Below, one piece after another: positions 1 to 5,169 of a stretch of DNA of 6,010 nt. Each line of letters opens with the position of its first letter. Within the stretch, counting starts at the first letter, position 1. The translations under genes were made by a program, and so were the position numbers. The stretch comes from JABMMZ01 sp044373665 (GTDB taxonomy: Bacteria; Bacteroidota; Bacteroidia; NS11-12g; UBA955): the NCBI GenBank assembly GCA_044373665.1, contig JBIPNH010000132.1, positions 1 through 6,010 on the forward strand, in the 5' to 3' direction. Under the pieces are notes generated by a model that saw only the letters and a program-made list of their open reading frames with translations, ran no database searches and had not been told where the DNA came from.

Positions 1-471
1 CAACTTACAAGAAACATTGAAGATGCAAATGATTTAGTTCAAGATACTGTCTTAAAAGCATTAAGATATCAAGACAAGTTTACAGAAGGTACTAACTTTA
101 AAGGTTGGTTATTTACTATCATGAAAAACAGTTTCATTAACAACTACCGTCGTATGGTTAAAAGAAATACTTTCTTAGATGCTACAGACAACACCTACTT
201 CTTGGACATCCCTACCCACAAAACAGAAAATCAAGGCGAACTTAATTTCATTAGAAAGGACTTAGAAGTGGCTATTAAAGCGCTTCCGACCGATCTTAAA
301 GTGACTTTCATGTTAAACATTGAAGGTTTTAAATACCATGAAATTGCCGATGAGTTAAATATTCCAATTGGAACTGTTAAAACTCGTATATTTGTAGCTA
401 AAAGAATTTTGCGTAAAAAACTTAGTGTTTATGGCGCAGCTTTTGGATACAATAAATCGATTAATGAATAA
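1..471 (+). CDS. ECF-type RNA polymerase sigma factor (5' end cut off by the window)
   Basis: The reading frame is open from base 1 to the TAA at 469-471 and gives 156 residues with no start, so the N-terminus lies outside the window. The internal ATG at 121 is not the start, because conserved sigma region 2 is encoded before it. Visible residues 8-21 (DANDLVQDTVLKAL) match region 2.1-2.2. Residues 32-51, with the NFKGWLFTIMKN core, match regions 2.3-2.4, which bind the -10 element. After a short linker, residues 89-141 form sigma region 4, with ALP, then a helix-turn-helix around GFKYHEIADELNIPIGTVKTR for the -35 element. Only about 20-30 residues should be missing for a typical ECF factor. 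No anti-sigma gene is visible downstream; the next gene is a lycopene cyclase overlapping by 8 bp. Sigma factors of this kind commonly sit in flavobacterial carotenoid clusters, so control of pigment genes is a reasonable inference. The family call is firm; the regulon is not shown. Confidence 0.93.
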   Translation, partial: QLTRNIEDANDLVQDTVLKALRYQDKFTEGTNFKGWLFTIMKNSFINNYRRMVKRNTFLDATDNTYFLDIPTHKTENQGELNFIRKDLEVAIKALPTDLKVTFMLNIEGFKYHEIADELNIPIGTVKTRIFVAKRILRKKLSVYGAAFGYNKSINE

Positions 472-1174
472 TTTATATTTATGGTTAAACATAGGGACTG
501 TATTGTTCCCTGTTCTTCTCTCGTTCGATAAAAAGGTTGCTTTTTACAAGAATTACAAGTATCTATTTCCGGCAGCATTAATTACAGGTACATTCTTCTT
601 GATATGGGACCAATGGTTTACTGACATGAACGTTTGGGGATTTAATTCCCTCCATCTAACAGGTTATTTTATTGGAGACATCCCCATTGAAGAGGTACTG
701 TTTTTCATTACGGTTCCTTACGCATGCCTTTTTATCTACGAGTGTTTAATAGCCTACATAGGCAGAAGCGAAGTTTTTGAAAAACTTTACCGATGGTTTA
801 CTTTATTGGCTTTTGGCATTACCGTTTCAATGCTTTATTGGTTCAACGATAGATTGTATACAGGTATTACCTGCCTTATTTTGAGTTTCATGCTAGGCAC
901 TCATCTTGTCATTATTAAAAGACGATACATGAGTTGGTTTTTCTTTGCTTTTGCTATTTCTATTATTCCTATGTTTATCGTTAATGGAATATTAACCTCA
1001 AAACCAGTCGTGGTTTATAACAATTTAGAAACGATGAATATTAGAATAGGAACGATTCCAGTAGAAGATTTTTTCTACAACATGACTTTGTTGTTAATGA
1101 ACATTGGATTGTATGAGTGGTTTAAGCGTCTTGACCTTCGAAACCAGTTACGCCGCCAGAAACAATCATCTTAA
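464..1174 (+). CDS. crtY: Lycopene beta-cyclase, fused CrtYc-CrtYd membrane type
   Basis: Predicted to cyclise the ends of lycopene to beta-ionone rings, giving beta-carotene, in the inner membrane. The 236-residue protein is strongly hydrophobic with about seven membrane segments (near 1-20, 33-50, 74-98, 108-125, 133-150, 156-176, 203-219). It carries the family's paired acidic motif twice, PIEEVLFF at 74-81 and PVEDFFYN at 199-206, marking the c and d halves. In actinobacteria these halves are often two proteins; a single chain is usual in Bacteroidota. The ATG at 464 is preferred because its product starts MNNLYLWLNIG, like the family's first membrane helix. The GTG at 425 and ATG at 431 would add a tail lying wholly inside sigma factor codons. 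The start overlaps the sigma stop (ATGAATAA), suggesting coupled translation. The last 17 codons are antisense to the DUF502 gene. Beta-carotene could feed zeaxanthin or retinal synthesis; neither pathway is visible here. Confidence 0.9.
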   Translation: MNNLYLWLNIGTVLFPVLLSFDKKVAFYKNYKYLFPAALITGTFFLIWDQWFTDMNVWGFNSLHLTGYFIGDIPIEEVLFFITVPYACLFIYECLIAYIGRSEVFEKLYRWFTLLAFGITVSMLYWFNDRLYTGITCLILSFMLGTHLVIIKRRYMSWFFFAFAISIIPMFIVNGILTSKPVVVYNNLETMNIRIGTIPVEDFFYNMTLLLMNIGLYEWFKRLDLRNQLRRQKQSS

Positions 1175-1718
1175 ACACCATCGTTGGATTGGCATCAAGT
1201 GGTTTTATCTTTTTATTATCTACCAAATACAAGTCACCTAAAAATCCGTACGATTTAGGGAAATACACACCTGAATAGCCTTCCATATTTATTTTTGTTA
1301 AATCTTTAATAGTCACAAAACCTATTTTATAAATCCCTTCCCCATTCATTTCTACCATAACAGGTTTAGAGAATTTCTTTTTCTCTCCCACAAAGGCACC
1401 TACAATATCTTTAACAGAGGAATACAGAAACTTAACTCCAGGTGTTCTTTCGAGCCACTCATCAAACCAACTGATAAATGGTTGCAATATGACACTTGAA
1501 CCAATCATCCCAATCAACAAAATTGTACCAAATACAATGACCACTCCAAGTCCTGGGACATGGTCTCGGCCTAGCAAACCATCAATGGTATTAAACAGCC
1601 ATATGATACCCGCAAGTGTAGCTGCTAGGGGAATCCCTATCAACAATCCTCGCAAAAAGTAATTTACAATTCGAGTCGCTAATCGCTTTCTTCTGTGTTC
1701 GTTTTTAAATTTGTTCAT
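1122..1718 (-). CDS. DUF502 family inner-membrane protein
   Basis: A 198-residue protein of the DUF502 family, whose biochemical function I do not know. A basic N-terminus (residues 1-16) leads into two membrane helices, about 18-42 and 57-79, followed by a soluble domain. Family hallmarks are RTPGVKFLYSSVKDI at 91-105, VYFPKSYGFLGDLYLV at 151-166 and the C-terminal KPLDANPTMVFKMIVSGG at 172-189. The length is near the family norm and no break is seen. The start ATG (1716-1718) lies inside the end of purD with a 14-bp overlap, so the two are almost certainly one transcript with purD first. The 3' end overlaps the convergent lycopene cyclase by 53 bp, and the conserved SGGVTG end is encoded inside that overlap, so the stop at 1122-1124 looks genuine. 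A link to purine synthesis is not implied; co-transcription may be incidental. Confidence 0.88.
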   Translation of the reverse strand: MNKFKNEHRRKRLATRIVNYFLRGLLIGIPLAATLAGIIWLFNTIDGLLGRDHVPGLGVVIVFGTILLIGMIGSSVILQPFISWFDEWLERTPGVKFLYSSVKDIVGAFVGEKKKFSKPVMVEMNGEGIYKIGFVTIKDLTKINMEGYSGVYFPKSYGFLGDLYLVDNKKIKPLDANPTMVFKMIVSGGVTGFEGQDA

Positions 1719-2994
1719 TGTATTTTCTTAAATCGTCTCCAATGTCTTTTCTATAATATTTGTTTTGATAGTCTATTATTTCTGCCGCTTTCATTGATTT
1801 TTCTATAGCCTCTTGCATTGTTAAGGCTGTAGATGTTAATGCCAACACCCGTCCTCCATTGGTGAGCACTTTATCACCTTGTTGTTTTGTGCCAGCATGA
1901 TACACCATAGAATCTGTTACTTTGTCTAAATTTTCAATTTCAAATCCTTTTTCAAAAACCTCAGGATATCCACCCGAAACCATAAAGACCGTAGCTGCCA
2001 CTTCTTCACTGACTTGCAACTCAACTGTATTTAACGCTTGATTTAAAACAGACAACAACAATTCTAGGAAATCATTTTGTAGGCGGTGAATAACGACTTC
2101 GGTTTCAGGGTCGCCCATACGGCAATTGTATTCTATCACTTTAGGTTCGCCACCCACATTCATTAAACCAATAAACACAAAGCCTCTGTAATCGATGTTT
2201 TCACTTTTAAAACCCTCAATTGTTGGAATAATGACTTGTTGTTCCACCTTTTCCATAAAAGCTTTATTGGCAAACGGCACCGGAGAAACGGCACCCATTC
2301 CACCTGTATTGAGGCCTTTATCTCCCTCACCTATTCTTTTATAATCTTTTGCTTCGGGCAATATTTTATAAGTTTGACCATCTGTCAACACGAAACTGCT
2401 TAATTCGATGCCGTCCAAAAACTCTTCAATGACCACTTTATTACCAGCTTCGCCAAATTTACCACCCAAAATATCCTTTAAAGCACTGATAGCGGTTTCA
2501 AGTTCCAACTCAATCAATACGCCTTTGCCGGCAGCCAAACCATCGGCTTTCAATACATAAGGGGCTTTCATGGATTTTAAAAAAGCGATACCTTCCTCCA
2601 AATTTTGATTGGTTACAGTTAAATAGGCCGCAGTTGGAATGTTGTATTTCTTCATAAAAGCTTTAGAAAAATCCTTACTTCCTTCGATAATGGCCCCATT
2701 TTTATAGGGACCAACGATGTGAATATGACTAATTTGACTGTCATTTTTTACAAAATCGACAATACCAGCCACAAGGGGATCTTCATTACCGGGCAAAATC
2801 AAATCAATTTGTTTGTCCAAACAGAAGGTTTTAATAGCCTCAAAATCGAGTGGAGATATGGCTACATTGTTTGCGCACAACAAAGTCCCTGCATTTCCGG
2901 GTGCAACGTACAAATTATTACAAAGTTTACTTTGACTTATTTTGGATGCAAAGACATGTTCTCTACCGCCACTTCCTAAAACTAAAACATTCAT
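1705..2994 (-). CDS. purD: Phosphoribosylamine-glycine ligase (GAR synthetase)
   Basis: Joins 5-phosphoribosylamine and glycine using ATP to make glycinamide ribonucleotide, the second step of de novo purine synthesis, in the cytoplasm. The 429-residue length is normal for a stand-alone bacterial PurD. The N-terminal domain opens with MNVLVLGSGGREH (1-13). The ATP-grasp part shows GPYKNGAIIEGSKDFSK (95-111), the glycine-rich ATP loop KADGLAAGKG (149-158), the NTGGMGA loop (229-235) and the metal-binding segment EYNCRMGDPETE (288-299). The C-terminal domain has NGGRVLAL (379-386) and ends RKDIGDDLRKY (415-425). No key residue appears lost. The start follows from the family N-terminus and leaves only 4 bp between the ATG and a -7 promoter element. 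The gene is unlinked here to other pur genes and is followed by an overlapping DUF502 gene. The call is very secure. Confidence 0.97.
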   Translation of the reverse strand: MNVLVLGSGGREHVFASKISQSKLCNNLYVAPGNAGTLLCANNVAISPLDFEAIKTFCLDKQIDLILPGNEDPLVAGIVDFVKNDSQISHIHIVGPYKNGAIIEGSKDFSKAFMKKYNIPTAAYLTVTNQNLEEGIAFLKSMKAPYVLKADGLAAGKGVLIELELETAISALKDILGGKFGEAGNKVVIEEFLDGIELSSFVLTDGQTYKILPEAKDYKRIGEGDKGLNTGGMGAVSPVPFANKAFMEKVEQQVIIPTIEGFKSENIDYRGFVFIGLMNVGGEPKVIEYNCRMGDPETEVVIHRLQNDFLELLLSVLNQALNTVELQVSEEVAATVFMVSGGYPEVFEKGFEIENLDKVTDSMVYHAGTKQQGDKVLTNGGRVLALTSTALTMQEAIEKSMKAAEIIDYQNKYYRKDIGDDLRKYNEQI

Positions 2995-2998
2995 GTTG

Positions 2999-3006
2999 CA
3001 AAAATA
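2999..3006 (-). promoter_or_regulatory. Probable -7 element of the purD promoter
   Basis: Read on the minus strand the sequence is TATTTTTG, an exact match to the Bacteroidota -7 consensus TAnnTTTG, ending 4 bp before the purD ATG. The expected transcription start, about 5-8 nt further on, would fall at or next to the start codon, implying a leaderless or nearly leaderless mRNA. The upstream TTG is less clear: minus-strand TTG triplets sit at 3022-3024 (15-nt spacing) and 3032-3034 (25-nt spacing), both outside the usual range. A more distal promoter may also exist. Confidence 0.5.
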
Positions 3007-3061
3007 AAGACTTTAAATGGGCAATCACAGACAATGAATTAACAAATTATAAAAAAAAATT

Positions 3062-3091
3062 TTGTTACAACTGTTTTAATTAATACTTTTG
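3062..3091 (+). promoter_or_regulatory. Promoter of the tRNA-Leu gene
   Basis: A TTG at 3062-3064, followed 19 nt later by TACTTTTG at 3084-3091, fits the Bacteroidota housekeeping promoter (TTG, 17-23 nt, TAnnTTTG) in both boxes and spacing. The predicted start near 3096-3099 would leave a leader of about 18-21 nt before the tRNA. A small inverted repeat, TCCTTT/AAAGGA (3095-3109), lies at this predicted start. Confidence 0.75.
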
Positions 3092-3116
3092 CACTCCTTT
3101 AAAAAAGGAAACCGAT

Positions 3117-3200
3117 GCCCAGGTGGCGGAATTGGTAGACGCGCTGGTCTCAAACACCTGTGGGTTCACCCCCGTACCGGTTCGACTCCGGTCCTGGGCA
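3117..3200 (+). tRNA. tRNA-Leu (anticodon CAA)
   Basis: An 84-nt class II tRNA that decodes UUG. The acceptor stem GCCCAGG (3117-3123) pairs fully with CCTGGGC (3193-3199), with discriminator A at 3200. The anticodon loop CTCAAAC (3149-3155) places CAA at 3151-3153. The T arm is ACCGG-TTCGACT-CCGGT (3176-3192). The long variable arm (3161-3175) with a GGG/CCC stem is expected for leucine. The 3' CCA is not encoded (the sequence after the discriminator is CAAAG), so it must be added enzymatically. One oddity is that the anticodon stem CTGGT (3144-3148) against ACCTG (3156-3160) contains a T-T mismatch at its second pair (3145 and 3159). The gene has its own promoter and a terminator directly after it. 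Confidence 0.96.
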
Positions 3201-3207
3201 CAAAGAG

Positions 3208-3236
3208 AAAAAGCCTCGATTTATCGAGGCTTTTTT
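3208..3236. terminator. Rho-independent terminator, probably bidirectional
   Basis: GCCTCGA (3213-3219) and TCGAGGC (3224-3230) form a perfect 7-bp stem around a TTTA loop. It extends by A-T pairing of AAAAA (3208-3212) with TTTTT (3231-3235) and is followed by a T run on the plus strand. It begins 8 nt after the tRNA. The A run on the other side gives a T run on the minus strand, and the regulator gene converging from the right stops 19 bp away, so it probably ends both transcripts. Confidence 0.88.
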
Positions 3237-3254
3237 GTTGAAATTCGTTTTGTA

Positions 3255-4214
3255 TTACTTTTTGGATGAAAAGTTTTGAATCGTTTTTTTGTATTTTAAA
3301 TTGTCTTTCAACTGGTCTAAAAAATCAAATAAAGCCATTGGACTGTTTAATACATTCACATTTTCAGGAATTTTCAAGTCTTTTCTATTGATAATTTGAT
3401 TACCTGAAAGGAGTATTTCTGTGTCTTTCCAATGTTTTCCTAAATTATTAATAAAGGTTTGGATACTGACATTACTGTTTAATGCCGTTATAATACTGAA
3501 TATAAAATCAGGTTTGCGCATGTCAAAAATGGTGTACAAATCCTCGAAAGGTGTTTGTGTTCCCAAGTAAATCACCTCGTGACCTCTGGAACGCAACACA
3601 TAATTGGCAAACATGATACTGATGTCGTGATTTTCTCCGGTAGGAACAAAAACTAAAAACTTGCGCGACTCACTGGTAACGCTGTAATTCAAATTATCGA
3701 TGGCAACATGTAACCTTTGTCTGATTAAGTTGGAAATAAAATGCTCATGGGCAGGGTGAATAGAACCCGAAAGCCACAATAAGCCAATTTGATCCATAAA
3801 TGGAAACACCACCTGAATCATGGTTTCTTCAATCCCCATTTTCAATATATTGATGGACAAAATCTTATTAAATTCCTTCTCATCAAAAGTCATCATCGTA
3901 CTGATTAACGATTGAATTTGACCATCATACTTAGAAACACTCTCAGACAATTGTTGGCATTTGTCATAAATTTCTTCCAAAGACATTTCAGCAATTTTAG
4001 AAATTTTGAACCCATTGTTGTTCAATATAGACACATTTAGAATCAATCTTAATTGGTCCTCATCATAATAACGAATACCGGTATCTGTTCTGTGTGGTTC
4101 AATAAGTTTATACCTTTGTTCCCATATACGAATGGTATGCGCTTTGATACCCGTTATGTTCTCTAAATCCTTAATAAAGAGTTTATTTCTAAATTCACTT
4201 TTTCCTTTTTTCAC
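3255..4214 (-). CDS. MerR-family regulator with cobalamin-binding domain (CarH/LitR-like light sensor)
   Basis: A 319-residue transcription factor in two parts. Residues 11-78 are a MerR winged helix (FIKDLENITGIKAHTIRIWEQRY, then the IRYYDEDQLR wing). The C-terminal half resembles the B12 module of CarH/LitR: a helical bundle (about 100-175) with W147, nine residues, then E157-H158, the W-x9-EH motif that cradles adenosylcobalamin. A Rossmann-like domain (about 184-305) follows, with E194-N-H196, the ExH motif whose histidine ligates cobalt, and YLGTQTP (216-222). In CarH, AdoB12 promotes tetramer binding to DNA in the dark and light breaks it, derepressing targets. Key residues are kept, though serine (199) sits where the classic motif has glycine. 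The start is a GTG at 4214; no in-frame ATG lies before the upstream stop, and the next Met (77) is past the DNA-binding domain. It is divergent from the SDR-photolyase pair, its likeliest target. B12 and light responses are inferred. Confidence 0.9.
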   Translation of the reverse strand: MKKGKSEFRNKLFIKDLENITGIKAHTIRIWEQRYKLIEPHRTDTGIRYYDEDQLRLILNVSILNNNGFKISKIAEMSLEEIYDKCQQLSESVSKYDGQIQSLISTMMTFDEKEFNKILSINILKMGIEETMIQVVFPFMDQIGLLWLSGSIHPAHEHFISNLIRQRLHVAIDNLNYSVTSESRKFLVFVPTGENHDISIMFANYVLRSRGHEVIYLGTQTPFEDLYTIFDMRKPDFIFSIITALNSNVSIQTFINNLGKHWKDTEILLSGNQIINRKDLKIPENVNVLNSPMALFDFLDQLKDNLKYKKTIQNFSSKK

Positions 4215-4257
4215 GATATGTAAAACTTATTATTATTCTTTGTGTTATTATTGTTAA
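4215..4257. promoter_or_regulatory. Divergent control region between the regulator and SDR-photolyase genes
   Basis: Only 43 bp separate two divergent starts, so their promoters must overlap each other and probably the operator. On the minus strand TAAGTTTT (4222-4229) matches the -7 consensus except for its last base. On the plus strand TATTCTTTG (4234-4242) is TAnnTTTG with one extra base. Neither has a TTG at the usual distance. Two direct copies of TTATTATT start at 4227 and 4245, 18 bp apart, and are candidate recognition sequence, though such AT-rich repeats can arise by chance. The division into sites is inference. Confidence 0.5.
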
Positions 4258-5169
4258 ATGTCTAAAATCCTAATTTGCGGAGGCACAGGATTAATTGGTT
4301 CAAAATTAATTCTGAAACTTAAACAAAAAAAACATGAAATTGTTTTACTGACCACACAAAAAAGTAAAACGAATTCTAAGGATATCTATTATTGGAATCC
4401 AAGTGAATCCTACATTGATAGTAATGCCTTCAACAATGTGGATGTCATTATTAACTTTTCTGGTCAAGGTATTTTTGATAAAAACTTTACTGATTCCCGA
4501 AAAATAGAACTTGAAGAGAGCAGAACCAAGGCTATCTCTTGCTTATTCGACCATATTAAAACACACAATATTAATATTCAACAATTTATAACGGCATCTG
4601 CAACGGGTTATTATCCTAACATTTGTTCAGATAAATTAAACGAAACATCCACAAAAGGCTCTGGTTTTATTTCAGATTTGGTTGAAAAATGGGAACAAAG
4701 CACAGCCCCTTTTCAAACACTTAATATCCCTGTAACCATCATAAGAATAGGCATTGTGTTGAGTACAAAAGGCGGTTTTTTAAAACAATTGAGTACGCCT
4801 ATCTCCTACTTTGCCGGCGCAATACCGGGCAATGGTAAACAAACAATTAGTTGGATTCATATTGACGACTTGTGTGATTTATTTATATGGACCATGGAAC
4901 AAAAACTGTCAGGAACTTTCAACGGTACAGCACCGAATCCTGAGAGTATTACAAGCATAACCAAAGGAGTTGCCAAACTTTTAAACCGTCCTTTACTTGC
5001 CCCCAATATTCCTGTGTTTATGCTTAAACTCATTTTTGGCAAAGAAAGGCATTTGTTACTTTTAAGCTCCCAAAATGTATCATCTGAAAAAATAGTTGCC
5101 ACAGGATTTCAGTTCAAATTCCCCTATTTAGATAACGCTCTTCAAAATTTATATGAAAAAGAAAGTTAA
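4258..5169 (+). CDS. TIGR01777-type NAD(P)-binding epimerase-like SDR protein
   Basis: A 303-residue member of the atypical extended SDR group that includes E. coli YfcH and human SDR39U1. Its substrate is unknown. The N-terminus carries the dinucleotide loop GGTGLIG (8-14). INFSGQGI (65-72) and the SRTKAI segment (88-93) follow the family pattern. ITASATGYYP (111-120) corresponds to the family's SATGYYG active-site stretch, here with proline in the last position. IIRIGIVLS (161-169), GKQTISWIHIDDL (193-205) and FNGTAPNP (221-228) are further hallmarks. Residues 250-303 form the usual C-terminal DUF1731 segment. Length is normal. The start ATG at 4258 sits just before the nucleotide-binding strand, as expected. 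The stop overlaps the photolyase start by 17 bp, so the two are likely co-translated. The placement suggests a light-induced role, possibly flavin, redox or pigment related, but that is speculation. Confidence 0.92.
   Translation: MSKILICGGTGLIGSKLILKLKQKKHEIVLLTTQKSKTNSKDIYYWNPSESYIDSNAFNNVDVIINFSGQGIFDKNFTDSRKIELEESRTKAISCLFDHIKTHNINIQQFITASATGYYPNICSDKLNETSTKGSGFISDLVEKWEQSTAPFQTLNIPVTIIRIGIVLSTKGGFLKQLSTPISYFAGAIPGNGKQTISWIHIDDLCDLFIWTMEQKLSGTFNGTAPNPESITSITKGVAKLLNRPLLAPNIPVFMLKLIFGKERHLLLLSSQNVSSEKIVATGFQFKFPYLDNALQNLYEKES

Noticed and set aside
425..463. Alternative upstream starts for the lycopene cyclase (GTG at 425, ATG at 431).
   Set aside because: They would add 11-13 residues encoded wholly within the sigma factor gene, with no family resemblance. 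The ATG at 464 begins directly at the first conserved membrane helix.
121..471. ATG at 121 as the sigma factor start.
   Set aside because: Conserved sigma region 2 is encoded in the same frame from base 1, so the true start is left of the window.
2719..3083. Two open frames on the plus strand opposite the 5' part of purD (86 and 77 codons).
   Set aside because: They are antisense to conserved PurD codons, lack recognisable domains and have cysteine-rich, compositionally odd products typical of chance frames.
3200..3205. Missing encoded CCA at the tRNA-Leu 3' end as a sign of a pseudogene.
   Set aside because: Many Bacteroidota tRNA genes do not encode CCA, and the acceptor stem, T arm, promoter and terminator are all intact.
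4857..5102. Minus-strand open frame of 81 codons inside the SDR gene.
   Set aside because: It is antisense to well-conserved SDR and DUF1731 sequence and resembles no family.
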